Part shown: positions 28,170 through 40,869 of the stretch, piece after piece
How positions within the stretch are numbered: position 1 is the first letter of the stretch
Layout: each line of letters starts with the position of its first letter
NCBI RefSeq assembly: GCF_041260155.1
Contig: NC_091929.1
Location: 25,048,080 to 25,112,079, forward strand
Direction of reading: 5' to 3'
From: Ptychodera flava
Lineage: Eukaryota; Hemichordata; Enteropneusta; Ptychoderidae
Length of the DNA stretch: 64,000 nt
The notes under the pieces: generated by a model
Told to the model about the DNA's origin: nothing
The model's input: only the letters and a program-made list of their open reading frames with translations
Database searches by the model: none
Translations under genes and position numbers: made by a program

Positions 28170-29650
28170 ATGTCAAAGAAAACTTCTGAGAATCAAAATA
28201 CTCTCAAAAATAATGTCACAGATGTTGACTTAAATGACACCTTTCTCAGTCAGGTGTTTGACACGGAGCATTCCGTTATCCCTCGTGGATTTGAAACTTC
28301 CAGTAAAACTTCTGCTGACCAAAGTCAGGCATTTTCTAGATCAAATCTCATTGCAGAACAACACAAAGACCCAGATATTTTGTCTTTGTTTGACAGGGTA
28401 GATGATGAAGATACAACTTCAGATAGCTCTGTTTCCTATTATACAAAATCTGGTATTCTCATGCGTAAATGGAGACCTCCAGATGTCTTGGTTGATGACG
28501 ATTGGGCTATAAAACATCAAATTGTGGTTCCAAAGCCCTATCGTGCTGAAATATTGCGCCTAGCCCATGAAACGCCCTGGGCTGGTCATTGGGAGTAAGG
28601 AAAACTTATCATAAAATTCTCAGTCACTTTTATTGGCCTAATCTCAGGCAGGATGTAGCACATTTCTGTAAAACTTGTCACACATGTCAAATGGTAGGAA
28701 AGCCAAATCAGACCATTCCAAAGGCCCCTTTACAGCCGATTCCTGCATTTCAAGAACCATTTAGTAGGATACTAATAGACTGTGTTGGGCCCCTACCAAA
28801 AACAAGGTCAGGAAATGAGTACATGCTGACAATAATGTGTACATCAACTCGGTTCCCAGAAGCCATACCACTGAGAAATATAAAGACAAAGACTATAGTG
28901 AGAGCTTTAGTCAAATTTTTCACTTTATTTGGCCTCCCTAAATGTGTCCAGTCCGATCAAGGCTCCAACTTTATGTCTGGAATTTTTCAACAAGTAATGG
29001 ATCAGCTAGGCATTAAACAGTATAGGTCATCCGCCTATCATCCAGAAAGTCAGGGTGCTCTTGAGCGATTTCATCAAACTTTGAAAAACATGATTAGGAC
29101 CTACTGTTTTGACACAGAGAAGCAGTGGGATGAAGGAATTCATTTTTTGCTCTTTGCTGTTAGAGAGTCAATTCAAGAGTCTCTTGGTTTTAGCCCATTT
29201 GAGCTTGTATTTGGACATACAGTCCGTGGCCCACTCAAGCTCGTTAAAGAGAAATTCCTATCAGACGATGATGATTGTCTGAATATTTTGCAATATGTCT
29301 CAGATTTTCGTACAAAACTCTCTAAAGCATGTGAATTAGCCAGAGAAAATCTTGAGTCATCTCAGCAGTCAATGAAAACCAAATATGATAAAAGCACCTC
29401 AAAACGGAAGTTTGAACCCGGTCAAAAGGTTCTTGTTCTACTTCCAATTCCTGGAAAACCACTCCATGCTCGTTACTTTGGGCCATATCTAATTGATAAG
29501 AAATTGAGTGATTTAAATTACATCATAATAACACCTGACAGGCGTAAACAAAAACAGCTATGTCACATAAATATGCTTAAGCCATATTTGGATAGGGATA
29601 ATCCTACTATAACTCAGCCTGTCAGTGCAGTCAGTTCAAGCCATTATGAA
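28170..29650 (+). pseudogene. Integrase region of the element
   Basis: Shows the HHCC zinc-binding pattern ending CKTCHTCQ, then the D,D-35-E core (ILIDCVGPLP, VQSDQGSNF, ESQGALERFHQTL) and a C-terminal segment with GPYLIDKKLSDLNYII. Typical Ty3/Gypsy integrase. It lies upstream of the RT/RNase H remnants. Confidence 0.85.
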
Positions 29651-29749
29651 GATAGTGATACTGAAACTGACTTGGGTGAAAATACTCTAAACTCAAAGCT
29701 GGGCTCGGTCAAGCTTCAGAACTCAGAAATCCTGGAGAAGCTGGAGTCT

Positions 29750-30380
29750 ACAAAGTTGGCACACCTCCAGCCAGAACAACAACAACAGGTGAAAGAACTG
29801 CTCCATGAATATAAACACCTGTTTCAAGATGTTCCAACGAGGACAAACATCATCTACCACCACGAAGATGTCTGCGACAGTAATCCAGTGGAACAACATC
29901 CAGACAGACTGAATCCTGCGAAAGCGGAATATCTCCAGGAGGAAGCCAAGTATTTGCCGAACAATGACTTTATCGAACTCAGTAAAAATAACCAGACTTT
30001 GCCGTGCATACTTTATGCCAAATTCAGTGCCATTTCAAGTTTTCCAACACCAAATTGCAAGAAGATAGTCATGGGACAGATCATCCTGTTTGCTATTTTT
30101 CACGCAAATTTAACAAATCCCAGAGAAACTACTCTACAATTGAAAAAGAGTGTTTATCTTTGATATTAGCTTTACAGCATTTTGAAGTTTATGTTACTTC
30201 TTCAAATCAGCCAATAGTGGTTTATATTGATCACAACCCTCTTGTTTTTCTGCAGAAATTTAAAGGCAAAATCAGAGATTGCTAAGATGGAGTTTAATGT
30301 TACAGGAGTTTAATCTTGACATTAGACATATCAAAGGCAGAGACAATTTAATTGCAGACTGTCTCTCTCGTATTTAGAGT
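29750..30380 (+). pseudogene. RT leading segment and RNase H region of the element
   Basis: Sequence of the type found just before the Gypsy RT (ELLHEYKHLFQDVPTRTNI, QHPDRLNPAKAEY) is followed by RNase H motifs YSTIEKEC and YIDHNPLVFL. Pol is incomplete in this copy. Confidence 0.7.
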
Positions 30381-30526
30381 TTATTGTTGTTCACTTTCAA
30401 GAAATTTTATTGTTGTTCACTTTCAAGAAACTTTACTTTAGAGTAAAACAAAATTTGAGTACTTAAATCCTTTTCAAGATTACATTTGTAAAAGAAAGAT
30501 TTTTCTTTGAAAAATTTTCTTTTTTT

Positions 30527-30536
30527 GAAGAGGGGG
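30527..30536 (+). other. Polypurine tract
   Basis: GAAGAGGGGG two bases before the 3' LTR, the plus-strand primer site. Confidence 0.75.
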
Positions 30537-30538
30537 TG

Positions 30539-31108
30539 TGTTATGTAGGTCATTTCCCCCACCTCATCATGACCTGAGTTCAATTAGTCTAGAACATTCC
30601 CAAGGTCACTGCCCTTGATGACCTCACAACCTTGAATTCAATTAGTCATGTTTGGAATGTTCTGGAAAGTTGATTAGTTGTGTAAGGGAGATAATTTTAG
30701 AACAGTAATTAGCATGTCAATAAAAGTTCTAGATTGTTCTTATATGCCTTTATAAAAGGGACGTGCTCAGCTTCCAGTCAGACTTTTGGATCGTGTCTCT
30801 TGTGTGTTACTAAACTCCAGCAGTAGTCATTCTCAAGACTTTTCAAGACCTTCACTGTCAACGCTGGATTTATACTGTGGACTTTGTGCAGCTTCAAGCC
30901 TGCAAGCCAAAGGACTGTTCATTCATCCGACTGACTGTTACAACTCTGAGACTGGAGCTTTGCCGTCCCAGCTGAGATAAGTAATCTGTACACTTTTAAA
31001 GCTTGTACTCTATCCCTGACTTAGCAATTAGTTTTATTTTTGTAATAAATTTTGTTTAAACGTTAACTGCTGAGTTCACCCTTTTGTTCGTTTTCTCTGC
31101 ACGTAACA
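30539..31108 (+). repeat. 3' LTR
   Basis: 570 bp, nearly identical to the 5' LTR. Followed by AACT, which also precedes the 5' LTR. Confidence 0.92.
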
Positions 31109-31112
31109 AACT

Positions 31113-33400
31113 GCATTTATCATAATGATACTTACAATAAACTGCTGATTGTTTGCACTGGGGAAGATAAGCATCTTTACTGAAGCTTACCAGGCTACCC
31201 TCGTTAAACAAGGTTTAATAACATGATAAAATAAAATACTACAGTTCGATATGATGTTACCATTAACATTGGAACCAACTGTCTTCATAGTGCTGATCTT
31301 CAGACAACATAAAGAATAAGATAGCACAGAACCACGTGCGTTTTGGATAAAAGCACGGCTTTATAATAGGGACAAACGTGATCTTTACAAATGTACTTTT
31401 ATAGCTTGCAGAACATTGCATTTTCTTTGGATGCGTTCTTGGTTTTGCCGGTTCGTATTCATTCATACCAAATCAACTGGTGTCGGGCATTTAATTTTCC
31501 CACGCCTATTAATCTTAAATGTGAAATTTTGTTAATCTACCTAGCTCAGCTATCTCACGAACTAATAAAAAGGTTTTCAGTAAATTACAGGGTAATATCG
31601 TTTATATTATGTGAATATTTATATTTCCTGGAAATTACCTCATCTTACGTGTTGATAATTAGAACATAGTGGACAGGCATATAGAACAGTGTTGTGCGAA
31701 TCATGTCTGTAGCATTTGATCTACTTTTCCCTGAGACATTAATATTATTGCTGCACATTCTGACACATTTACCATTAATAGCAAGTCAGAAAAGTGTATA
31801 AACTATTGTTTTTCGATGCTCGTGACATGAAGGTGCTTGTCTACTTATGGCTGCCCTTATCGTCATCGTCACTTTTGAATTATGTGCATTTCATTTACTC
31901 CTTTATGGACAGCAACACAAAGCGATATCGATGAACTCCTATGTTTCATAGCAACCGCTGAGCTTAGGAGACTCTTTTTTTGTTTTTGCATTTTTCTCTT
32001 AAAGCAGCAACGCTTTGAAAACTATAACTTATGAAAGACTCTATACTCTAAACTTATGAAAGACTTTATAGAAGTGTTAATCTCTGTGTTGTGATGAATT
32101 CCTTGGCTTCTCAATACTTGTAAGCTAGGTCGAAGGTTAAACTGGCTACCATGAGTGGACATAGAGGAACCATTGTTCTTATCGTTCCGTTGCACGAGTC
32201 CTTAATCCCAAATCAAAAAGACCGTTATTCTATCGTACTACATTTACAGAGTGATTTTTTCGAAGGTTGTTTGATAAGTTCAGAACTTAGCGAGTGCTGA
32301 AACTTGCTTCATGAATAGATAAGGACATATCAACTTTTTTTTTCTGCATCGGGTCAGTGGACAATTTGTGTTGTTGTGTTATATTGGGCCCAGTGTATAC
32401 ATGTATATTTCTATATGATTACTACAAATGGTTGTATTGATAGTGCTTTAACAACTACCCATCATTGAAATCAATACTCACAAAACGATTAAGCTGCCAA
32501 CTGCTGGCAGTACTCTCTACCTTCAGTTCATTTCAGAGTAGCACGTTTGACGTAAGGGCGATCATGCCAAGTTTGGAAGACTTTTTCCGCGAATTGGCTT
32601 GCTATAACGATGTTGTATTGTTACATGTACGTTATTACCAGATGCCCAATAAGGATTAAGAATTCTACCATTAATTCCGTCTTTCATTAAATCATACACA
32701 CAAACAGTTGCTATTGGAGCCAATGAATAGTTTGATGTTTCGACATATTGGACATGGCATATCGCTGACAATGTAGGTCAGAAATCACATGTGCGACATG
32801 GGCTACTTAAAATTGTGTATTGTCGTGACACTAACACCTGTCAAGGTGAAACGAAAGGCGAATTTGTAACAAGAATGAATCACAGCGTCGCATTTAAATC
32901 ATAAAAGTGTTTCATTACTGTCAGATATTCGATGCTGTGTGATTGTCACGTCCTACACATACTAGGCTGCAACGTGTCGTGAGCATTAACGGTGACCTAA
33001 TTATCCTCTATGTCCGCAAATCAGAAAACAGAATCTACTTACCATTGTAAGTTACCCTAAAAGGCAGCAGCAGTTGACAGACAGAAACAAATCACAATCA
33101 ACTTACATAAGTCCATGCATTCATGGAGAATATATTTCAAGGCGTACAACCGTTTTACGTGCCTAATTGCAAGGTCTTTGGGCATCGATGTGTGTGACGT
33201 ACTTGTGTCAGGTCACGCTCATGACAGTTAAGCTCGTTATTGTCTTAAAATTCGAAGAAATTCAACAGGGTAAAATTAACATTGCTCATCCCCAAAAAGG
33301 TGTCTTAAAAGTCGAAATGTTGGGAAGGGAAATTGACTATCTCGTAACGGACTTTCCAGTGTTATGAATACTATTGGTATGTTTAGATTTGATTCGGATG
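31113..33400. other. Intergenic, nothing recognised
   Basis: AT-rich. Several short open frames (31391-31669, 32465-32659) carry no recognisable domain or splice context. Confidence 0.35.
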
Positions 33401-33479
33401 GTTGTTACAGTGTTGACCGACCTCAACGGCCAGACACCCAAAACCTTTTGTCTTACAGCGAGGGCGCACTTTTAGAAGT

Positions 33480-33620
33480 TGGTCAAACACTTTGACATCC
33501 TTGTCCTCGAGGCCGTCTTTCGCCCAGTCAAGCCATGTATCCATTGCTCCAATAGAGCTGGTGTGCGACATGTAATAGCGAGTATGTGAGTGCGGGTGCT
33601 TCATGAACTCAACAGCGTGT
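33480..33620 (+). repeat. SINE-family fragment spanning the junction interrupted by the Crypton
   Basis: tccttgtcctcgaggccgtc, tttcgcccag and atgtatccattg (family 3' part) run directly into gtgtgcgacatgta and gtgcttcatgaactcaacag (family 5' part). This is the uninterrupted arrangement that identifies both edges of the Crypton at 6321-8428. Confidence 0.65.
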
Positions 33621-33929
33621 GGCTCTAATGTCTTCGCTTTGTACCTGGGTGCCGAGCACGAGTCATATCAACAGTCTACTGTGTATTAAAACGCTTGAAG
33701 AATACTATGTTTTGTTTATCAGAAAGTATAATTATCTCAAACTGATTTTTTAAATTGTATCAATCGTGAAAATCAGGATACTTTAGCTACTTGCATAAAC
33801 CTTAACAGCACACAAAGTGTGTATTCTATAATTTGATGTTGCATGCATGTTGTGTTTACCCATAGCAATATAAGAAATATGACAAAATCGTCCAAATTGG
33901 CAAACATCTTCGTCGCCATGATTGTATGC

Positions 33930-34215
33930 ATGGAGTTTTAGTGAATTTTGCAGCAAACTGATGATATCGTCCAAACCTCAAGTAATGCATGATATATATA
34001 TTACATCACTTTGGTCAAAGATTGCAAGAATAACTACTGGTTCGATTGGATTGCAAAGCTACAGTTCTTTCTCCCTTCTCTACCCGATGTTGGCGGTTAA
34101 ATGATGCGATGCAATTGTCTTCTAATTTGATCAGCTCTGCTACCTCAATGGCATCATGTCCTGTTGCTTGAATATGCTATTGCGCCCTCTGGCAAACAAT
34201 ACTGATAGCTTTCGT
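33930..34215 (+). repeat. Copy of the gene-cluster flank block
   Basis: Matches 39900-40140 in order: ttctcccttctctacccgatg, gatgcgatgcaattgtcttc, catcatgtcctgttgcttga, tgatagctttcg. The second copy lies upstream of the gene at 40982, so this block belongs to the duplicated unit of the cluster. Confidence 0.65.
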
Positions 34216-34262
34216 TTTGCATGAGAAAAAAATGCCAAGAGGATTTGACCGGTTAAGAAGGG

Positions 34263-34293
34263 CTTGACTACGCAGTTTCTGCGTAGTCAAGCG
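34263..34293. repeat. Perfect 14-bp hairpin, 3-nt loop
   Basis: gcttgactacgcag, ttt, ctgcgtagtcaagc. Exact inverted repeat, not followed by a T run. Probably the tip or end of a small element. Confidence 0.8.
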
Positions 34294-34823
34294 TCTTTAC
34301 GTATTCATGGTGACCCCTGGCCAGCTGTCAATATCTTCGGGGGTTTTTGTCTTTTGGCGTGCTTTGCATATGCGTCGTTGGACACGACCTGCCAATCACC
34401 CAGGTAGTCAATTAAACTATTAATTGACTGTTTACCGACCCATTTAACACTATCCAGCAGTATCAGTCATATTTTAATCGCGTGGCCCGGGTGGGCACAA
34501 CGTAGGAACGCGTGTGATTCTATGTGTACGTTTCACTTGTGGTGTTGTTTTTACCATCGTGCGTTTGAAGTCCTTGTTTCACCTACAGCATTACCTTCAA
34601 GGTACTCACTTACTATTAATGTTCAGTATCATTGCACCGAGTTTTGCCCACGGTAAAAACCACCTCTTTTGCCTACTAATTACTGCCTGTCGCTGCCCGT
34701 CCTGAATGTAGCCTATCTATAGCTACAGTAATCACATAAATAATTTATCAGTTTTGATATATACTCCTAAATTGTAAGTTTGATCAAAATCGAGACCACA
34801 TTCAAGGGCTATGCAGACTGTCC
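34294..34823. other. Intergenic, nothing recognised
   Basis: No gene or repeat identified between the hairpin and the start of the A/C-rich block. Confidence 0.35.
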
Positions 34824-36040
34824 ATGTATGCACACACAGTGACAAGAAGGCGGCAAACACCTACTCACCAAGCACATCGAATCGGCGAAAAGAAGCATAA
34901 AAAAGCTAGGCTCATCGCCAAAACAAACGCGCCAAGCGCTAACAAAAACCCATACCAAGCGGCCCTTTTCAAATACTCCAAAAAGAGAACTACCAAAAAC
35001 CCCATAAAATGACATAGAACACACAAACACTTAAAAGAAATAACAAAAATCGTACACATAACAAACAACTGAAACACAACATTAAATACAAAATAAACAA
35101 TCACCGTAACGTAACAGAAAACTTGGCCGTGGAAATAAATCAGCTATTTCCAAAGAAAAGCCGACAACAACATGAAATTCAACAACAACCTATCATCGCT
35201 CAAACTATGAAACTCCGAAAAATAGTACTAGGCAAAAGCCTTAAAATTCATTCGTATTCGGACACCAACAAAACCAAACAGAATAAAACCACCTCAGGAT
35301 TTCAACAAATAAAGTCGTATAATGTGACTACGCTACATCATGAGACACAAACAATCGCAACACCAATTCAAAGAAAAGTCAAATTGGACTCCACGAACAA
35401 CAAAAAAACAAAAACTTGAAAGCTATCTGAAGCTGCTAAACTCGCACTTCTAGAGATACCCTTTCAAACAAGGAAACAAAACATGTCGCGTGCCAAAAGA
35501 ATCGCGATAAACCAGCTTGCAAACAATGGACAAATTTCGGGAAAATAACCCTTCGACAAGGGTCGGTTTTTCGTTATTGTCAACACAAACGATTACGTAC
35601 TCGAATGCGAAAGGCAATTACGCAACACTCAGTATTATACACAACAAGCCAGAACAAACAGTAAACAAAGTAAACGAACTATTAATCAAAATGTACGAGA
35701 ACAAGCACATCAACCAGGATACTTGTAAGTATCTTGATCCAATAAACATAAAATCCGTACCCGCAGTGGTACTTATTGCCTAAAAATTCACAAACCTCCG
35801 CAAAATCTAAAAGGCACACCAGTCAATACAAAATTTACCGAAGTAAAGAAATATAGAACAAAAAACCGAACCACCAAACGGACTCACAACGTGACCAATA
35901 TTAATATACTTGCCTCGCTAATCGGAAAGCAAGACCTCTAAAATGCATTAAAATAAATTTTCACAAACACAAACTAAGGAAAGAATCTACACTGCGACTG
36001 ATGAGAAACCACACTCGGGTTTCGAAACGCAAGCGTCAAA
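34824..36040 (+). mobile_element. Penelope-like retroelement, decayed
   Basis: Strongly A- and C-biased strand, unlike its surroundings. Motifs of the Penelope-like RT occur in order: a DKG box, NTNDYVLECERQLRNTQYY, NELLIKMYENKHINQDTCKY, then YLLPK and IHKPPQN (the LPKIHK signature). It ends with a hammerhead-ribozyme core at 35998-36037. The element is old and has several breaks. Confidence 0.75.
35998..36037 (+). ncRNA. Hammerhead ribozyme core, minimal type
   Basis: CTGATGA, stem II GAAACC/GGTTTC with a 7-nt loop, GAAA, a minimal stem III CGC-AA-GCG closed by A-T, then TC as the cleavage site after 36037. All conserved core bases are present. Stem I is not evident in the flanks. Minimal hammerheads with tiny stem III are the form known from Penelope-like elements, and position and strand fit that element. 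Confidence 0.7.
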
Positions 36041-37847
36041 GGGCGACTCTATAAACTTCTGTAACAACATAAGTCCGGCTGCGTCTCGCCATAAGCTTTC
36101 CCCACACAAACAAAACGTTACCGTAAACACTAATCCAAACTTCTTTACAAATGTCCAAAGCGAAACAAACATTTCATTAACACAAACAATCGGATAAGAA
36201 TGTAGGAACACATTTTCGAAACGAATCAAACACAAACTCGACACAAAAACATTTAGGATAGTTAGGTGGGGAGCCTGTTTCACATTTTTTACATCTCGCT
36301 ATACTGTCTATGATTCTAAAAATAAAGTCATCTTCCACTTTTTCTGTATACGCGGTTTGGCAAAACTCATCTCTTCAATCGAAAGTCGGGCGATTTCATG
36401 GTTCTTTGGGGCACTTAAGTGTAAGGAATGTGGTTACATTCGCGATGTTTTATTCGAAATTATTTATTTCTTCAAGGGCAAATGCACATAATTTATGCTG
36501 TTAGAAGTACTGGCCTCTCATAAACAAGACAATAAACTAAACACATGTGCATCTTTACTTTTATTGTCAAAGTACCACCGACACCACAAAAAACCAAATG
36601 GTTCAGTCCAGGTATTTGCAACTCTGCCATCCGACTGGTCAACAGGAAATCAACCATAGGTGTCTTTTGGCACGCGTATACGCCAGTCACTTAGGCTACG
36701 GTAATCTTCACCACTTATCACCATCGGGAAGGTACTCCTCCCCCTATACCACTGGCGATCCCACCCTCAAGGCACTGCGTCATTCGACCAAGCATTGTTA
36801 TTGTAATTTCCTGCATAAAATTAACAGCGAGGTCAACCGGTTAAATCGTTTTGGGATTTTTAGGCATGGCATGTATATTTTCATACAAATTAACCGCTCA
36901 GTAGCAGGCAATTAAAACATATTATCTAATCTCATGTAAATGTTTACGCACTTTCTACAAATATGTAAAATCATTAGTGTGTCCTTTTTTGTGTGGAAAT
37001 CGAGACGTTTTTTGCTGCTCTACTCAATGCATTAAAGGCACAAATCACGCAATGGAGAGTATTTTAATTAAATATACAAAGTCTGATCATACCAAACTAC
37101 TCTGTTTATACCTACCTACCCTGTTTAAAAAAATATCCATCGAATACTTATTATCTTAACTGAGACATTTATGTTACAAACAAAAGAGCATTGCTCCTAG
37201 CTAACACGGTGGATTTACGGCAATCGATGTCTCTCTTTTAAGGAGAATGACTGAAAACAACAGCTTTGGAAACTAAAACTGTATATCTATTCGCACAGAA
37301 TCCGTTACCGGAATATAATCGTACGTTTTGTTATAAAAATAATTGTTTAGGTGGCCTTCATTATTTACGGCCGGGGCGTCGGAGCAATCTGATGGGGTCA
37401 CTCAAAACATTCAAAGCTACAAGGGGGTTGCTCAAATGTGGAGAGGGAGAGGAGGGCTACTAAATTTAGGGAAATGTACTGAAGCATTCAGCGAGGTTAT
37501 GAAATGATACAAAATAATGGAAAATAATGTAAAACATAAAATGGTAAAAGTTTTATAAAAACATAGAACAATTTCATAAACATCTATACGGAGAACACTG
37601 ACTATAATTATTTATTAAATGAGTATATTTTTCAGTATTTCCTGACACCTGAGGTACTCTCCAAGTAATAAAATATTATTTCTCTCAACTCCTCGTAAAG
37701 ATTTGTATATCTTCCAGGATAAAGATTATTTCCGTCTCTACATTATGTTATCTTGAAGGCCCTTACTCAATTGGTCAAAATGGGCGTGACTTAAAAGGCA
37801 CTATGTGTCCATGAACTCTTCCTGCCTGTTACATAACTTTGGCACAC
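36041..37847. other. Intergenic upstream of the gene cluster, nothing recognised
   Basis: No domain-bearing frame. The open frame at 36547-36915 is 122 codons but has no recognisable motif and overlaps another on the opposite strand. Confidence 0.35.
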
Positions 37848-37958
37848 AAGAATGCTATTGTTCCATGGGGAGAGAAATTTATTTGTTTTGAACATAGAGT
37901 CACAATGAATGAATTGTTTAATGTTTCAACAGCTCGATTTACGTTGTTTTACATCAAT
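37848..37958 (+). promoter_or_regulatory. Conserved 5' flank of cluster gene 1
   Basis: Shares gaatgctattg, atgaatg, gtttcaacagct and catcaatATG-type blocks with 40870-40981, which precedes cluster gene 2. Likely 5' UTR and proximal promoter; the exact role is inferred from position. Confidence 0.5.
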
Positions 37959-39289
37959 ATGCAGAAATTCGTCCTAAATGTGATAAAATTGCTTGTGATT
38001 GATGTATTTTTCCATGTGACTTTAAGCGATGCACAGACAGAGAAAGGTAAGATTTGAATCGGTATCTTCATTAATCATTGACCCTCTTACAAATCATATT
38101 TTGGGCTGTGATTTATTTACCGATTAAGGCGTTAGCTAGTGTATAATTAGTTCACTTAGACGTCATCGTCTCTCTGCTATATCAAGGGCATTTCAAGATT
38201 TCTACTAGCTGTGAATACTTATGTGTGGTATTGCAATAGCGGGGCGTTGTTTTTGGCCCACTGTGGAGTCCTGGGATCACGCCCGCTATAGTAAGCCAAG
38301 GACTTAATCAACATACTGTAGTTTACTTCGACGCAGATCAGTCTGTGTCACTAGTTCGATCTTAAAATATCACTACACAAAAGAGAATGCAAAAAAAATT
38401 GATTGTGCGTATATACTTCATATTGCACTTCAGAAATAAAGTAACAGAGTTCTAGACTTCAGCTTAAGGTGAGGCATGGAAAGCGGATGTGGCAATAAAT
38501 AATGGTTGACCTGGCCGTGACCGTAACACAGATTTTCCATATTCATACAGTTAAAAAATAAAATGGTTTTTCTTGAAATGTACGTCAACGGTTTGTAAAA
38601 GCAAACAATCAAATATTAATAGTTTAGGATGACAGCAATTTGAGTCAATTTACAGAATGTTAATTATGCACCTTGTTTGTTTTGAGGTTGAATAAGCGGC
38701 ACAGATCGGTGTCTTAGTACTGCCGAATGGTGTGTAGGTCATCTAGCTTGGTTACCGTGGCATGCGCACAGTTGGTGAACTCGGAATGACCCTGCCTTAC
38801 AGCAATCCACGCTCCCGTAAAGGGGCGTATTCCAGGCTAAAAATATACGTAACAGATGAAAGTATGTAAAAGTTCCATTTCAACTTTTGACGTATGTTTC
38901 AGTATTTTTCATGTCTGTGCGGTACATATAAACTTTCTTACCATATCCCCACCCCCGTAAAATCCCACCCCCGTATATCTAAACGTGTACTTTGTCAATG
39001 ATAAACACTCAGTCTGGATTAAAACTAGAATTCATTTGTAAACATTGTGTAATTTTACCAATATTTGAAAGTCAAAATTACTGCCATCTCTCTGTAATTT
39101 CTGTGCAAAAAGTTAAACTTCTAAAATTTCAAAAATAATACGAAGACAGTGATCTTTTTCACTGAGAGCTCAGATTAGATCCAACAAGTGGTAGACCAGA
39201 AAAGTATAGCGAAGGGTTGAAAGCCGTAATATATATCGCAGAGGAGCATTTAACCTTAATAGTTACCTCAATTGTAACCATAATAATTA

Positions 39290-39332
<43 letters not shown>

Positions 39333-39578
39333 TTACTTTACAGGTTTATCATACAGTTGACCATGCCAACGGTGTTACGTTACCAGTGTCAATCAACTGA
39401 ATTATATGTTCATTTTATAGATTCGAAGACTCTGCCTACTGGAATATTTGTATTTCTCATAGTAGCTGGAACGTGTGCTACACTCTTGCTAGTTTGTTGT
39501 GCAATTTGGATAATCAGCAGGGAGAGAAGACGGTTTGAAAGATTTCCAACACAGGACCGGACAACGCAAAACATGTAA
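37959..39578 (+). CDS. Cluster gene 1: signal peptide plus transmembrane protein without visible Ig domain
   Basis: Exon 37959-38046 (phase 1 out): MQKFVLNVIKLLVIDVFFHV then TLSDAQTEKG, a good signal peptide. The start is chosen because gene 2 has its ATG at the same place, although the frame is open upstream. Exon 39421-39578 (phase 1 in, 158 nt): DSKTLPTG, a hydrophobic helix (FLIVAGTCATLLLVCCAIWI), a basic stop-transfer (SRERRRFER) and the tail PTQDRTTQNM. Joining the two exons keeps frame and would make an 81-residue type I membrane protein. Only 1.4 kb separates them, and I find no Ig or stalk exon there. It may be a shrunken paralogue, or a decayed gene. The conserved 3' UTR block of its neighbours is also missing. 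Confidence 0.55.
39296..39330. repeat. (GA)n microsatellite
   Basis: Lies 90 bases before the transmembrane exon. Genes 2 and 4 have GA/CAGA repeats at comparable places, so it predates the duplications. Confidence 0.85.
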
Positions 39579-39835
39579 TATCGAGAACGAACAAAAGAAT
39601 GCAGTACATAAACGTGTAAATCAAACGTTTATATTGATCAAGTTTTGTCTTAGAATAGCATTGTTATTTCATGAAAAATTAACAAGCTACCCTTTTCCAG
39701 ATGATAACTATAAAGTAACTTAACCCTTTTGCACTTGATCTTAAAAAAGGAGTTGGTATAGAAAACAATCTATCGTGATCACCGTTGTCGCTTAAAATTA
39801 AAGTTATCAATATCATGTCGACAGTGACTGTTCCA

Positions 39836-40140
39836 AACATATGTGGCGCCCTCTACAAGCAACATCAAACATTATCATGCCGAATGATCGTGGCATGAAT
39901 GAAACTTGGCGTCACTGCGGCCAGACACTGCAAGAATTTCTATTGGTTCCATTGCCTACTGGTGTAGTTAATGAAGTGTAATGCTTCATTCGGGTTTTTT
40001 ACCTTCTCTACCCGACATTTAATGCGGTGCAGTTGTTTCTTTATTAAATTCAACGCTGGTACCTCCAAAGCACGCCCTGTCGCATGAACAGGCTATTGCT
40101 GTCTCTAGCAATTATCGTGGATAGCTTTCGTTTAGTAATG
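39836..40140 (+). repeat. Cluster flank block
   Basis: tggcgccctctacaagcaac with catcaaacattatcatgccg. Related blocks at 46136 (gcgccctctacaggaaagca) and 53455 (gcgccttctacagaaaggta) follow genes 2 and 3. The second half matches 33930-34215. Confidence 0.65.
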
Positions 40141-40869
40141 TGTTCGCGACAAGACCACAAATATTTTTCTCCCGATTTCGGTATTATTGACTCACATGCG
40201 ATTTCTGCAGCTGCCGTATAGTGTAACACACCCCTGGTACTGTTGCACGTAGCACTGGTCATAAAATACAACTTTGACATATTTAATGACATCGTCGCGA
40301 TATTAGTTCCTTTAGAAGACTTAAAAAGTAAATACGGGTTTTTTACATACTTCAACTATTTCACCTTGATGACTTTATTCTAGACATTCATTTGAAATGT
40401 AAGTATACATATTTCATTTATTTTCGCTACTTTTCTTCAAGTTGAAATTGTAGGAGCAACTCGTAGTAGGAGAACGGAGTGATCGACCTTTGTTCATGTT
40501 GTTGACAGCTTCCAACATCGACTCGTTTAGAATGGAGACATTGTTGTTGTTTCCTGAAGGGGCAGTGTTCCGCGTAAGCACAGGTATTCTAATTTATAAA
40601 GTAAGACCAACTGCAAGTCACAGTAAAACGGAAAGAAAACAACGAATGAAGCATAATATTTTGGTGCAAAGATGGGATTACCTGACAACTATAGTAGTGA
40701 GCAAAGATGAAAATGCGATGGTCATACCAAATAAAGACTATAATCATTTCCAAACTCCTAGTATAAATCCGTATCTCTTGTAGAATAAGGGTGAGTTCAA
40801 TCGATACTTTATGTGATATTGACAGGCCCTTGAGCGTTCATGATATCAACCTGCATCCTGCATAACTGC

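Larger units (their letters stand above)
25563..31108 (+). mobile_element. Gmr1-like Ty3/Gypsy LTR retrotransposon, recent but broken
   Basis: A 5.5-kb element with ~570-bp LTRs starting TGTTATG and ending CGTAACA, and AACT on both flanks as the likely target duplication. The primer site matches tRNA-Pro and there is a polypurine tract. Parts in order: gag with coiled coil, SCAN-like capsid region and zinc knuckle; protease; integrase; the start of RT; RNase H. Integrase ahead of RT/RNase H is the order of the Gmr1-like lineage. The two LTRs differ at only about five small places, so the insertion is young. The element is not whole: pol is incomplete and there are several breaks. Confidence 0.88.

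Noticed and set aside
36547-36915. 122-codon frame
   Set aside because: No recognisable domain, no paralogue in the cluster and a competing frame on the other strand.
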